Shown here piece by piece: positions 1 to 11,987 of a stretch of DNA of 64,000 nt. The DNA lies in contig NC_134020.1 of assembly GCF_040712315.1 (NCBI RefSeq), positions 49,833,751 through 49,897,750 of the forward strand, written 5' to 3'. The notes beneath the pieces are model-generated. The model had not been told where the DNA came from and searched no databases. It was given only the letters and a program-made list of their open reading frames with translations. Numbering within the stretch: position 1 is the first letter of the stretch; the number at the start of each line of letters is the position of its first letter. The translations under genes and the position numbers were made by a program. The DNA comes from Castanea sativa. Taxonomy: Eukaryota; Streptophyta; Magnoliopsida; Fagales; Fagaceae.

Positions 1-540
1 GGACGTGGTCGAATCAGAGGGAGGTTCAGGTGGTGACTCAAATAGTTTAGACGTAATCTACGTTGATCCTCCCATCCAGTCCGTTTTAGGTCTAGACGGC
101 CTTTGGGACTTAGTTCCCTCTAAGTGCTCTTCATCGTCATCTTCTTCAATACCTGGGGCTTGCCGTCACCTAAATCTCTTAGAATGCATGGAAAGTGCTC
201 CTTGGTGTGGAAGTCTTGTATGGAGTCTTGAGTGACGGGGAGCGTAGGATGACGGTGGAGGAGTTCTTCCACTACTACCATCCATCCGAGATCAGCTAGT
301 CCAAGGGTATGTGCAGCTTCTTACCAAGGAAGCCTGTACTCAGGCTAGTGTGTGACACTCTTGACTCTAACAGAAACTAGAAAAGCCGGTATTTCTTCCT
401 CTAGGGTGGCGATTGGACGTGTCAACCTAATGATCAGGAGTACATGCCCGTAGACAAAACTTGGGGCATAATGCTTTCGTCTGGTAGGTGTCTGTCTGGT
501 TTAAATGTTGTCTTTTACTTGTCGTTGCTGGTCTAATTGT

Positions 541-587
<47 letters not shown>

Positions 588-1922
588 AGCTTGAGACCGT
601 CTAGAGGTGACTTTGGAGCAGTGGAGCTTTTAGGAGAAAATTTTTGCTATTAAATTGAATAAGAGAACATGGGCGAAGCTTGTCACCTTGGACATGATCC
701 ATTGGTACTACGACAGTCCTGAACCTATAGAAGCTGCCTGTCGCTATGACAGCTAGGCATGCAAACGTAAGTCTGTCATTCTTTATTTTCTCATTTTATT
801 TCTTGTAATTTGTCTAACCTTCTATTTCTGTCTACCTTAATGTAGAAATGGAGGAAGGCAAGAGGAGAGCTCTTATAAAGCAACAGGTTGCTACGAAGAA
901 GAAACAGGAAGGAAGCCTGCCTCCTAAGGCCGCGGGTCAGGTCAACCCGTCTATGAAGAGGAGACTGTCGGAGAAGACTGATCGTCCTCCTAAAAAACCA
1001 AAAGTCATGCAGAGACAACCGTCGGGGCCAAGACTAAAACGAAGAAAATGCCTACTCTACTCGGCCTAGGGAAGGGTAAGGGTCTTATGATGGGACAGGT
1101 TCCCATCACACAAAAACCACCCGTCCTCCTCCATGAGGACCCTCAATACACCATTGAGCAACTTTCATCCATTATTAAAGCTGATGATTACGAGGACTTA
1201 TGCAATCATGCAACAGAGGCTATGGGGGAGACGGGTCTCTTTAGCATCGCACAGGTAAATATGTCTGTCCCTTTCCTTTTTTATTTTTTTTATTTTTCAA
1301 ATTGTCTCCTAACTTTTCTAACCCTTTTTTGGCTTCTGCAAGGGATGCTAATGATTAAAGGGTTTATGGATCGTTGTCTATCCCATGAGACAGCATTGGA
1401 CTGTGTAAGGGCGAAGGCAAAGGCGATGGCAATGGAGCTAGAGGAGCTGAAGGCCTGGAAGGTGGTCTAGGAGAAAAAACTTGCTGCATTAAAGCAACTC
1501 CAGGGTGAACTGGAGAAGCAGACTGAAGTGCTAGGGAAAGATAAAAATCGTTAAGGATCAGCTCAGTTAAGCTAATGAAGATGTGATACAGGAAGATCGT
1601 GACTCTGACGCCCTTCTAGCGGAGCTCGGCGGCTCTTTTGTGGACGGCTTTGATGACTGCTTTTGTCAAGTCAAGGCCTTTTTTCTTGACCTAGACATGT
1701 CCCACATCTCCATTGACCCCCAAGCCCAGACTCCAGCCCAACCTATCTACTTTGAAAGCACCAATGAGGCTGTTTGCCGATGACACCGTTGCTGACCCTC
1801 AAGGTGACGGAGAGACTACTCCTTTAGACGAAGCCAAATCTGTTGGGGATGAAGCCTGTCCACTTGAGGGGGATCAGAATGCCAGAGGGAAGGACGGAGA
1901 GGACCCAGTGGATCAAGAGTAG
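1..1922 (+). pseudogene. Opposite-strand gene of gypsy element A, 5' end outside window
   Basis: Decayed copy of the gene seen more completely at 28164-30402. It runs opposite to the gag-pol of the same element and lies past its 3' end. Recognisable pieces: an MTVEEFFHYYHPSEI stretch near 250, a basic segment from 848 (MEEGKRRALIKQQ), a block near 1150 (YTIEQLSSIIKADDYEDL), and a C-terminal acidic part near 1583-1922 (SDALLAELGGSF). Introns inferred from GT/AG ends and alignment with the second copy: about 484-589 (holding a T-run of about 43), 767-845 and 1255-1342. Many stops and frame changes mean no full protein. The N-terminal part resembles the 'putative gypsy-type transposon' (Transposase_28-like) domain; the C-terminal part looks coiled-coil. 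Function unknown. Confidence 0.6.
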
Positions 1923-2104
1923 ATCTTTCTTTTTTTATTTAACTTTTCTTTTATACATGTAAAGATTTTGGAAAAATAATTTTTTTGTTTAACCATTGCC
2001 TATTTTAGGCCTTGCATGTAGACATTTGCCATTTATTGGGCTTTTATAATATTTTAATATTTGGTGTCTGTATTTTGATCATATACCTATCAATATGTGT
2101 TTGC

Positions 2105-2640
2105 AATATATCCGTCCACTTATGGACTTGATAGATTCAAATCATTCCTTGGGATGAACCTGTTCACTTGGGGACATAATGAATGTGAGTCATCCTGTTA
2201 AGATGAGCTCGTCTGCTTGTGTATGCAATAAGTATAGGTCATCCCCTTAGGATGATCCCGTCTACTTTTGTGGACTTAATGAAAGTGAGTCATCCCTTTG
2301 GGATGAGCCCGTCCACTTGTGGACTCAATAGATATAGGCCACCCTTTTAAGATGATCCCGTTCACTTTGTGGACTTCGTAGATATAGGCCACCCTTTTAG
2401 GTCCCGTCCACTTTGTGGACCTAACGGATATGAGTCATCCCTCTAGGATGAGCCCATCCACTTGTGGACTTCATAGATATAGGCTGCCCTTTTAGGATGA
2501 TCCTGTCCACTTTGTGGACTTAGTAGATATGAGTCATCCCTCTAGGATGAGCCCGTCCACTTGTGGACTTCATATATATGGGCCACCCTTTTAGGATGAC
2601 CCCGTCCACTTTGTGGACTCAGTAAATAATAATCCCAGTA
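2105..2640. repeat. Palindrome-rich tandem repeat between pol and opposite-strand gene (element A)
   Basis: About eleven diverged units of roughly 45-60 bp. Each unit pairs a TCATCC...GGATGA inverted repeat with GTCCACTTGTGGAC or GTCCACTTTGTGGAC, so each could form two small hairpins. The array lies between the end of the plus-strand gene (1922) and the end of pol (2850). Tandem repeats in the 3' untranslated region are known for Tat/Ogre-type gypsy elements. A related array with the same layout is at 30660-31045. Confidence 0.75.
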
Positions 2641-2849
2641 AACATACGCACAACATATCCAAATAACTCTTCTTATTGTGAAAAACATGCATGTAGAAAT
2701 TGTTATTAAAAAGAAATAAAAAGTTGCCTTTCGGGCTTAAACAATATTGTGAATAGTAAAAATTATCTAAAAGGAAGTAAACTAGAAATGAGGAGTGTCA
2801 TTGTTCGTGTCCTTGTCAATTGGTAGTATTTTTTTAGGTGCTCTGCATT

Positions 2850-4016
2850 TCATGGGTGGTGCAATTTTTGCTCGTCTAGCATCTCCAGGTGGTAGGTACC
2901 TCTCCTTTGCCATGATGCGATCTTGTAAGGTCCTTCCCAATTAGGTCCTAGCTTTTCCTCTGCTGGATTTCTCGTGGCGCCCGTCACCTTCCTCAAGATG
3001 AGATCCCCAACTTGGAAGTCCCTGTTTCTGACTTTGGAATTGTAATACTTGGCCATGAGGTCCTGGTACCATGCTGACCTTTGCTCAGCTGTTGCTCTGA
3101 CTTCATCCACCAAATCAAGCTGAAAGCGCATAGCTTCATCGTTCCTACTCTCATCATGATTTTCAACTTTGTAGCTTGTAAGTCCTACCTTAACTGGGAT
3201 GACTGCCTCACTTCCGTATGCTAGTCGAAATGAAGTCTCTCTTGTAGGCGTCTTTGTTGTTGTCCTGTAAGCCTATAAAACGCTTGGCAATTCGTCTAGC
3301 CATATTCCTTTTGCCCATTCGAGCTAAGTCATGATGATTTTGAGCAAGGATCGGCTTGTGACCTTGACTTGTCCGTTGGCTTAAGGGTGGGTGGGTGATT
3401 AGTAGCGATTCTTAATTCCTAACTGTGAGAAAAAATTCCTGAACGAATCGTTGTCGAACTGCTTCTTGTTGTCTAAGACCAGTACCCTAGGTATACCGTA
3501 CCGGCAGATGATTCTTCTTCATCCAAAGCTTTATACATTCTTCTCCATGATGGTGGCCAGTGCTTTAGCTTCCACCCACTTAGTAAAGTAGTCTATATCA
3601 ACTATTAGGAATGTCAACTACCTAACTATTATTGGGAACGGTCCCATGATATCCAACCCCCATTGAGTGAAAGGCCATAGAGCTATCATTAGGGTGAGCT
3701 CTTCTATTAGTTGCCTGATGAGGTTGCCAAACCTCTGACACTTATCACAAGCTTTGGCGTACACATGGGCATCCTTTTGCATGGTGGGCCAATAGTATCC
3801 TACCCTAATCAGTTTATGCACTAAAGATCGCAATCTTGAATGGTTCCTGCATACTCCTTGGTGGATTTCTTTCATGACATAATCTGCTTCCTCAGAGTTA
3901 AGACATAGCAGGTACGGACGAGAGAAGCCCTTTTTGTACAAGATACCTTTTATTAGCACGAACCGCACTGCCTGTACCTTCAGCTTCCTAGCTGCCTTCT
4001 TACTGTCTGGTAGCAT
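2850..4016 (-). pseudogene. Integrase of element A (degenerate)
   Basis: The ORF at 3618-4016 holds the zinc-binding N-terminus: an H..H pair (EIHQGVCRNH) and a CDKC pair, followed by WPFTQWGLDIMGPFP, the start of the catalytic core. The core between about 3140 and 3618 is broken by stops. The ORF at 2850-3131 gives the C-terminal part, with RDFQVGDLILRKV and LGPNWEGPYKI typical of the gypsy integrase tail. It would insert the cDNA into chromosomes if intact; here it is inactive. Confidence 0.8.
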
Positions 4017-4049
4017 ACCATCCTTTAAGTAGGAGGTTATTGGCGTGGT

Positions 4050-4433
4050 CTAGTTGTTTTCAGAACCTACCTCCTGCACATTGACGCCATTTATTAATGG
4101 TGAATTTTGAATAAAGGACAGTACCTGGCTAGGGATACGCATGTATTCTGCTGATGCAGCTTTGACGAGGCGGTCGGCTTGCTCGTTCTCTTCCCTTGGG
4201 ATTTGAACGAACTTTGCTTGGAGGTTGTTCACTCGATACTTCACTTGCTCCAGGTACTTCTTCATCTGTTCGCCCTTGCATTCATAGTCGCAGGTTACTT
4301 GACTTGTGACTACCTGAGAGTCACAATACATGACCACATTTGTAGCTTTTGCCACTCTGGCTAGGTCTAGCCCTGCTATTAGGGCTTCGTATTCCGCCTC
4401 GTTATTGGTCGTAGGGAAGTCAAGTCGGATCAT
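4050..4433 (-). pseudogene. Second (additional) RNase H domain of element A
   Basis: A 127-residue open stretch with TTNNEAEYEALIAGLDLA, a later CDSQVV and EENEQADRLVKAASAE. These match the E, D and D-bearing blocks of RNase H. It sits downstream of the RT-linked RNase H and before integrase, as expected for the extra RNase H of Tat/Ogre-type elements. The upstream beginning of the domain runs into stops. Confidence 0.75.
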
Positions 4434-4589
4434 GCATTTAATCTTGTCACCTTTTGGAGAATGAAGTACTATGCCAGCTTCCCTTCCCTGTTTGTTGGAT
4501 GATCCGTCCGTGTAGATACTCCATTGTGGCTGTGCTCCTGCACCTTGGTCCTTTGTGTTGGTGAATTTCGCGATGAAGTCAGTGATGAC

Positions 4590-5635
4590 TTACCCTTTTA
4601 TGGCCGTTCGTGGGCGATACTGTATGTCGAATTTCCTTAACTCAATCGCCCATAGCGCCATTCGTCCAGGTTCTTCAGGGTTGCTCATTGCTCTCCGTAG
4701 GGGTTTATTTGTCAAGACGACCACAGTGTGGGCTTGGAAGTATGGTTTGAGCTTATGAGCTGTAGTTACCAACGCGAAGGCAAGCATTTCCACCGGGGGG
4801 TCCCTCTCTTTTGCACCTCGAAGCACCGGGTTAGTGTATTATACAGGCTTCTGTACCCTGTCTTCTTCCCTGACTATGGCTGCACTAACAGCTGCCGAGG
4901 AGACGGCCAGATAGAGGAACAATTCCTCCCCTGGTTTGGAGGGACTTAGTAGCGGTGGGAAGGAGAGGTATGCTTTCAAGTCTTCGAACGCTTGCTGACA
5001 TTCAGCCGTCCATTCAAACGACTTCTTCAACATGCAAAAGAAAGGCAGACACTTGTTTATTGCTCTTCAGACGAACCTATTTAGTGCGGCTACCTTGCCG
5101 TTGGGGCCTTGCACTTCCTTGATGTTCGTTGGTTGCGTTATCTCCATTATTGCATGTATCTTGTCTGGGTTCACCTCAATGCCTCTTTGGGATACCATAA
5201 ACCCTAGGAACTTTCCAGCCGTCACCCTAAATGCACATTTATTCGGATTTAGTTTCATGTTGTATGAACGAAGGGTATCAAAGATTTCCTTAAGGTCGTC
5301 TTCCTGTAGGCTCTTCACTAACATTTGTCAATGTAGACGTGAACGTTCCTCCCAATCTGATGTGCAAACATCTTGTTCATTAACCTTTGATACGTGGCAC
5401 CTGCGTTCTTGAGTCCGAATGACATTATTTTATAGCAGAAGAGACCTTGGCTAGTAACGAAAGAAGTCTTCTCCTGATTGACTTTGTCCAGCTTGATCTG
5501 GTTGTAACCAGAGAATGCGTCCATGAAGCTCAATAGCTGGTGTCTTGCTATCGAATCCACCAAGATGTCAATTCTTGGAAGAGGGTAGCTATCCTTGGGG
5601 CATGCCTTATTTAGGTCCATGAAATCTACGCACAT
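4590..5635 (-). pseudogene. Reverse transcriptase and RT-linked RNase H of element A (frameshifted)
   Basis: Three to four open pieces in order. 5318-5635 has MCVDFMDLNKACPKDSYPLP and FMDAFSGYNQI (RT fingers/palm); 5067-5324 has NPNKCAFRVTAGKFLGF; 4839-5033 has FEWTAECQQAFEDLK and 4590-4826 continues the RNase H-like tail (RRAMSNPEEPGRMALWAIEL). The catalytic Y-x-D-D box near 5325 reads YIDKC and then a stop, because of a one-base frame change. The next frame continues with MLVKS. Non-functional. Confidence 0.85.
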
Positions 5636-6027
5636 ACTTCACTTCTCGTTGGCCTTTTTGACCATCACCACATTGGCCAGCCAGTCGGGGTAGTATACTT
5701 CTCATATAAACTCTGCTTCCTGCAACTTGCGAACCTTTTTTGCTATGGCCTTGTCCCGTTCTTGCGTAAATACCCGCTTCTTCTAACGGATGGGAGAAAA
5801 AGAGGGCGATACGTTCAGCTTATGGACTATGATCGAAGGATTGATATTGGGCATGTCTTCGTGGCTCCAAGTAAAGATGTCCTAGTTCTCCCTTAGAAAT
5901 GATATGAGTGCCCAATGGACTGGCAAGCTAGCAAGAGTACCTATTCATGTTATTCGCTTGGGCTTAAAGTCATCAAGGAGTACCTCTTCCAACCCTTCAA
6001 CTAGTTCTGCCACTGTCCACTGTTCTT

Positions 6028-6657
6028 CTATCGCATGGTTTGTAAATGGTCGTCCATCTCCAGCATGGCAATGTAGCATTTGCGTGCTGCTACTTGATCT
6101 CCTCGTACCTCTCCCACTTCGTATTTGGTGGGGAACTTGATCATTAGGTGGTAAGTGGAGGTTACGACCTTCCACAAATTAAGGGTAGGACAGCCCAGTA
6201 TAGTGTTGTATGTGGATGAACAGTCTACAACCAGGAATGTGGCATCCTTAGTGATTTGGTGAGGGTAGTCACCGACTGTTACCAGCAAAGTGATCGCACC
6301 GAGTGGGTACACTCTTGTTCCTCTGAATCCAATAAGTGGTGCGTTAGTTAGAATCAGCTGTTCTCTCCCAATCCTCATTTGTTGGAAGGCTGGGTAGTAG
6401 AGTATATTAGTAGAGCTCCTGTTGTCCACCAGGACCTTGTGAGTGTTGTAGTCCCTAGTTCGTATGCTCACTACAAGTGCATCGTCGTGTGGGTGGTGGA
6501 GACGTCGGGCATCATCCTCTATGAACCAGATTACAGGGTTATTGATGTGCGCCATCTTCAGGACCAAACCCATCAGCTGGACGTTTTGAACCATCCTGAG
6601 ATAGGTCTTGCGCACCTTCTTGGTCGAACTGGAAGTTGTGGTACCTCCTACAATCAT
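6028..6657 (-). pseudogene. Aspartic protease region of element A
   Basis: A 209-residue open stretch with VLVDNRSSTNILYYPAF, the flap-like region and a later ILGCPTL motif. The retropepsin active site is normally D-[ST/N]-G; here the residue after DN is R rather than G, so the site is probably dead. It would cut the polyprotein. It lies between the gag end (7167) and RT (5635), the normal gypsy order. Confidence 0.75.
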
Positions 6658-7166
6658 CCTTATTTCTCTTATGTGTGGTTTGAGACGCTCATTTTCCCTC
6701 TAGGCGCCTTGCTTTTGAGGTTGGTCCGTCCTTTCTTTGCAGACGAACCTCTGTAATTTTCCTTATCTGATTAGGGTTTTTATTTGTTGCTTCAAGTCAT
6801 AGCAGTTGGACGTATCGTGGCCATGATCTTGGTGGAAATGGTAGTACTTGTCTTTGGACCTTTTGTTGGGGTCACCTTTTAGTTTGCCAGGAAATGTCAA
6901 GGATCCTTCTTCTTGATTTGCATCAGGGCCTGATCGATTAGGGCATTCAGTGGGGTGAAACTCGCGAACCTTCTAGTGGGGGGTTTGGAGTGCCTATCCT
7001 CTCATCCATCACCCGTCCTTGTGGCCTTCCGTCCTTTATCTTGTCGTGTTTCTTCTTGTCTTTCTCTCTTTTTGGGCTTTTCTTCTCAAGCAAGCAACGC
7101 ATCTTCTGCGTTCATGTACTTAGTAGCCCTGTAAAGTACATCCGACATGGTTTTCTGGTCGTTTTT

Positions 7167-7973
7167 CTATAGGGAAAACAAGAACTTCCCCTTCTGTAAC
7201 CCATTGGTGAACTCAACCACGAGTATCTTGTTGTCAGCTTCATCAATCAAGAGGGCCTCATTGTTGAAGAAGGTAATGTAAGACCTCAATGTCTCATCCT
7301 CCCATAGCTTGATAATCATCAGGCATGCAGTGGACTTCTTATACCTGTTCCCCCTGATAAAGTTCGAGGTAAACTGGGCACTCAACTCTTTGAAGGTACT
7401 GATTGAGTTTGGCGTCAACTTGTTGAACCATACTCTTGCGGGACCTCTCAATGTAGTAGGAAAGGCTTGGCACATGAGGGTCTTGAATGACTCCAGGTGG
7501 TCTAAAGGATCCCTTGACCCATCATAGGCTTCTACTTGTGTCATACAAAACTTTAGCGAGAAAGGGAATGAAGTGACGGGTGTAGTGAAGGGTGAATCCG
7601 TCTGATGTACCAGTTCATCGAGATTGATTGATACCCTTCCTATGAGGGCATTCATCATCAGATCCATTTGTTCCTTCATCATCTGCATCTCTACGACCAA
7701 GTACGGCGGGGTGATATCTGTGGCAATTGGTCTTCTTAAGGCATTGCTGCCTTCTGACCCTTCTTTATTCTGCCTACCGTTGGTGTGCTGAAGGCTGTCT
7801 CCCTCTGACTCCCTTTCTTGATTTCGGAGCTTGATGTCTTTTTGGCGCAGTTGCTTTTCTAGGTCATGGTTTTGCTTGGTGAGGTGTTCAACAGCCGTGG
7901 CAAGAGTCTGAACCTATCTCTCAAGGGTGGTGGTACGTGGTTCGTCTCCTTGGTTATTGTTGGTGGTCGCCAT
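7167..7973 (-). pseudogene. Gag of element A
   Basis: Start at ATG 7973 (MATTNNNQGDEPRTTTLER), chosen because the same start is seen in the copies at 8531-9033 and 32055-32576. A coiled-coil-like segment is followed by a retrotransposon gag capsid domain (DPLDHLESFKTLMCQAFP, GPARVWFNKL, STFKELSAQF). A TAG at 7914-7916 interrupts it; the same codon is CAA and CAG in the other two copies. Downstream of 7167 the frame is lost. Confidence 0.8.
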
Positions 7974-8033
7974 TGAGTGAGTAAGCGCCATGCAACTTTT
8001 TGTCCGGGAAGCAGTAATATGGCTTAGGACCTT

Positions 8034-8051
8034 CCCACAAATGGCGCTAGT
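8034..8051 (-). other. Primer-binding-site region of element A
   Basis: On the minus strand, directly after the LTR end (TCATCA), stands ACTAGCGCCATTTGTGGG. The equivalent in element C is GTTGGCGCCATTTGTGGG. TGGCGCC at this place is the usual start of a tRNA-primed binding site in Athila/Tat-type gypsy elements. Copy A has one change inside it. Confidence 0.6.
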
Positions 8052-8530
8052 TGATGATGCCGAAATATTCAGTAAGTCACATGATCTTTGCATGCTTTAG
8101 ACAAAACTAGCACAATAAAAATGAAGAAGAAGACCTTACAAAGAATACTGGTGTGGTACTGGCCAAATACCCTCCGAAGGTTAAGTTAGAGAACTTTTAC
8201 AACTCTAGAGTGCTAGAGTTGGGGGAAATTATGCGTACCTTGACTTCTGAAGGTTTTGGGCTTTTATAGTAGTGTAGAACCAATTTTGTTTCTTGGCAAA
8301 GAGGAATTTTTCCTTGTAGGGAAGATCCTCATAGATGTACATATTTTACGAGATTCTTTCCATATAGAGATTCTATTGACTAGGGTTAATCGTGAAGCAC
8401 AAGACATTCCCATTTGAAGTTTCTTGAGAACGAATTAAACCACATGGGTGCCATGTGGCTCTTCCACCATCCACTTTGTATCCGTCTGCTCTCTCATCTG
8501 TTCATCATGGTGAGTCCGTCCACCTTCAAC
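8052..8530 (-). mobile_element. LTR of element A, truncated
   Basis: Homologous to 11204-11700 and more distantly to 27174-27777 and 32663-33272. It begins TGATGATG on the plus strand next to the PBS. The homology stops at about 8530, where gag sequence starts instead of the LTR's outer part. Confidence 0.75.
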
Positions 8531-9033
8531 TTGTGGCATACGGAACTTCAGCGGGAGGGGGAATGAAGTGACGGGTGTAGTGAAGGGTGAATCCGTCCGA
8601 TGTACCAATTCATCGAGATGCTTGATACTTGTCCTCTGAGGGCGTTCATCATCAGATCCATTTGTTCCTTCATCATCTGCATCTCTGTGACCAGGTGTGG
8701 TAGGGCGATATTTGTGGCAGTCGGTTTGCTCATGGCGTTGCTACCTTCTGGCCCTTCTCTATTCTGCCTACCGTTGGTGTGCTGAAGGCTGTCTCCCTCT
8801 TGCTCCTCTTCTTGATTTTGAGGCTCGACGTCTGGCGTAATTGCTCTTCTAGGTCATGATTTTGCTTGGTGAGGCATTCAAAAGCCGCGGCAAGATTCTG
8901 AACTTGTCTCTTAAGGGCAGTGGTACGTGGTTTGTCTCTTTGGTTATTGTTGGTGGTCGCCATCGAGCGAGTAAACACCATGCAACTTTTTTTTTTTTTG
9001 GGAAGCGGCAATATGGCTTACAACCTTCCCACA
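8531..9033 (-). pseudogene. Second copy of the gag 5' part
   Basis: Diverged duplicate of 7538-8040 (for example MATTNNNQRDKPRTTALKRQ from 8961 and MKEQMDLMMNALRGQVSS near 8630). It ends at the PBS region (CCCACA), where the inserted LTR-like element begins. The junction at about 8530 joins mid-gag to mid-LTR with only a few shared bases, so this is one arm of a tandem duplication. Confidence 0.75.
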
Positions 9034-9039
9034 GACGGC

Positions 9040-11203
9040 TGTGGACACGCCCACGAGACGCTTCTCGGGAAAGGTTTTTCAAGAAAAAGAAAGGTTTGAT
9101 TTTTGGAGTATTTTTTACTACTAAGAAAATCATAAGTCTAAAAAAAAGGTTGAGGAGTCGCCACTTATTTTATTATTTTTTTTTTTGCAAGGGAAAACAA
9201 AATAAGAAATAAAAACCCTTTCTTTTTTATTTGATTGACTCAATGGATAAGGAAAACGGTCTACGTCCACCAAGGACAAGTTCGGAGGTCAAATTACGCC
9301 GTGGGAAGGTATGAAGCACCCACGCACGCTCGATATGTCTACCGGCCTTTACTAAATAAGTAAGGACTATTTGATGTTCAATGGACACAATATTATTAAC
9401 CAAATTCATTACACCAAATCAAGCAAGTAGTTGATTTTATGGCATGGTGGCCTAGAGCTAGATCATAACACAAGATAACGATAAATAAAAAGAAGCGGCA
9501 AGTTAATAACAAAACAAAATGACAACCAAGAAATTAACAAGCATGTTAAGAAATTGACATAACAACTACTAAAAAAAAAAAACATATATAAGCTTAAACT
9601 CATTCAAGATATGATGTGAGTAATATGAGAACATTTCATTTGAAGGGACTAGAAAGATTATAATCTTTTTAAAGAAAAGAGTGGGGGCTTAATCAGATTG
9701 GCTTGTGACTTGGCTTTGATTTGAAGTAAAAACAAAGTTTTATTCTTACTTTTGCTTGTGAAAACCGAAACCATGGATTTGGTAAAAAAAATGCATATTT
9801 TTGTTTTTTGTTTGTGGGATCCAGAACATGGACTTGCTTTTGATTTGAAGTAAAAAAAAAGTATATTTTTTATATTTTGTTTGTAGAGACCGAAATAGTG
9901 GGAGTTGTTGGGAAGATCATGGGTCTAGGCAACTAGGGGAGATTAGCTATGGTGAGAAAAAAAAAAGAAAAAGAAAAGAACCTATGTCCTCATCACAAGC
10001 CATCAATGCACGGTCCATTTTCTAATAAATCACATGCTTTAAGCCCACTCTTTCAGTTTAGCTTTCTTTTTATTACGTCCCAGCTCTACTCTTTGTTCAA
10101 GGCAGCCAAGATTCAAGTTTTAACTTTCAGACTGAAGAGGAAAAAACCAGCAAAGCAACCAAGCTTCAAACGGCTAAAACACACAAGAATGAAAGAGTGG
10201 GAAGGATGAATACATACCCAGCACCCTCAAATGAGTTTGATGGTGACTCCACTGAGACGAATAGCAACGGCAGCGGCAACGGCATTCTCTGACAGATGGT
10301 CCTCCCACCACGCGACGCTCCACCGGCAACGGTTGAGGGAGAGGCACTGAAAAAGCCATATACAGTGTGGGATTTGTCCCCCCTCAGGACCGGATTTTCC
10401 CTCAAGAAATCTCAATCTCTCAATTTTTTTTTGTTTTTTGAAAGCTTTTTATTTATTTATTTATTTTTTTATGAAGATTAGAATCAAAGAGGTGTGATGA
10501 AAATGAGTTTTTGAAATGAGAAAAAACAATGGGTCTATCCTCTTTCTAGGATCCAGTGGAAAACCAAGGAAAAATGGTCTCCTTGTTTTCTTCCTTTTTT
10601 CTTTTTTTTTTTCACTCTCTGTTGCTCCCCTTTTTTCCTTCTCCGTTTTTTCAAAATTTCAAAATCCCCGCCTGCCCTCCCTGGAACAGTGGTATGACAG
10701 CCAGGACCAAAAATCCCCCAGAGGAGGGTATGTCGGACTGGCTTAATGTGGGAGGTGTCTGTCCTGTGTACCCTCTCACCATTCTGTTGTGTTTTTTGTC
10801 TTTTCTTTCCCCACTAAAGCTGGGTTTATACCAATATATTTTGAAATAAAATGCAATTTTTTTTAAGTTAAATTAACAGAGAGGGAGATTAAGGGACAAA
10901 ACTTGATTTTTTTTTATATAACTTTCAAAAATTAAGGATTTTGTGAAAAATGGAAAAAAAGAGAGGCATGCATGGATTAAAATAAAAAATGGTTGGTTCA
11001 AATGCATTTAAAATAAAAAAATTGACATTTAAAACTAAGAATAAATAAATATAGGAGTTAAAAAAAGTAAAAAATAAAATAAAGATGTGCCAAGTAAGAG
11101 AGAGATTAAGGAGTTATACATATCATTTAATCAGTTCATCATTGGGGGGACGCATGCGCAAAAGATATGCATTATAATTGAGGAATGAAATAGGGTGTCT
11201 ACA
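9040..11203 (-). mobile_element. Solo-LTR-like insertion in the PBS of the duplicated gypsy unit
   Basis: 2164 bp with inverted ends TGTGGACACGCCC at 9040 and GGGTGTCTACA ending at 11203, so TG...CA. Flanks are ACGGC (9035-9039) and ATGGC (11204-11208), a 5-bp target duplication with one change; the uninterrupted relative at 8034-8051 supports this. There are no coding domains inside. A GAGTCGCCACTTAT stretch near 9151 is of a type I associate with LTRs of Tekay/Del chromoviruses, so a solo LTR is most likely. Orientation is uncertain. Confidence 0.65.
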
Positions 11204-11700
11204 ATGGCACTAGCTGATAATACCGAAATCGTCAGTAAGTCACACGATCTTTACACGCTCTAGACAAAACCTGCACAACAAAAACGAAGAAGGAGACCTT
11301 ACAGAGAGTATTGGTGTGGTACCAGCCAAATACGCTCCAAAGGTTAAGTTAGAGAACTTTCACAACTCTAGAGTGCCAGACCTGGGAAGAAATTATGCGT
11401 ACCTTGACTGCTGAGGGTTTTGGGCTTTTATAGTAGTGTAGAACCAACTTTTGTTTTTTGGCGAAGAGGAATTTTTCCTTGTAGGGAAGATCCTCATAGA
11501 TGTACATATTTTACGGGATTCTTTCCATATAGAGATTATGTTGACTATGGTTAATCGTGAAACACAAGACATTTCCATTTGAAGTTTCTTGAGGACGAAT
11601 TAAACCACGTGGGTGCCATGTGGCTCTGCCATCGTCCACTTTGTATCCATCTGCTCTCTCATCTGTTCGTCATGGAGTGTCTGTCCACCTTCAACATGTT
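11204..11700 (-). mobile_element. LTR of the duplicated gypsy unit
   Basis: Close relative of 8052-8530 (shared stretches include TTCCTTGTAGGGAAGATCC and TTTTGGGCTTTTATAGTAG). It continues past the point where the first copy was cut. The outer end is unclear, somewhere between 11700 and 11800. Confidence 0.7.
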
Positions 11701-11829
11701 TCATTGTGTTGCTTCCTTCCCTTTGATCGTCCATAACCTAGTGTAGTTGCTCATGGCAGGTTCTGTAAAATGAGACCATCTACTTTAATTTTGTCCTCTT
11801 CATATGTATTTTGTTCAACCTATAACCGT

Positions 11830-11941
11830 GATTAGAACACGCAGCTACAAGCAACACTATAGCCGCGTTTTTGTAAAATGTAGCTTTAAGTGTACCTATG
11901 GCTGCGTTTTCTAAACGCGGCTGTAGGACTTCTTCTTCTTC

Positions 11942-11987
<46 letters not shown>

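Larger units (their letters stand above)
2850..8051 (-). mobile_element. Ty3/gypsy element A, internal gag-pol region (Tat/Ogre-like)
   Basis: Read on the minus strand the order is PBS, gag, protease, RT, RNase H, second RNase H, integrase. That order is Ty3/gypsy, and the extra RNase H between the RT-linked RNase H and integrase is a trait of the Tat/Ogre lineage. Every domain carries stops or frameshifts, so the element is dead. The 5' LTR is at 8052-8530. The 3' LTR must lie left of the window, beyond the opposite-strand gene. Confidence 0.85.

Noticed and set aside
1..1922. Host nuclear gene with introns
   Set aside because: Its second copy lies between the LTRs of element C, so it belongs to the retrotransposon.
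5032..5412. Plus-strand ORF of 126 codons
   Set aside because: Shadow of the minus-strand RT region of element A.
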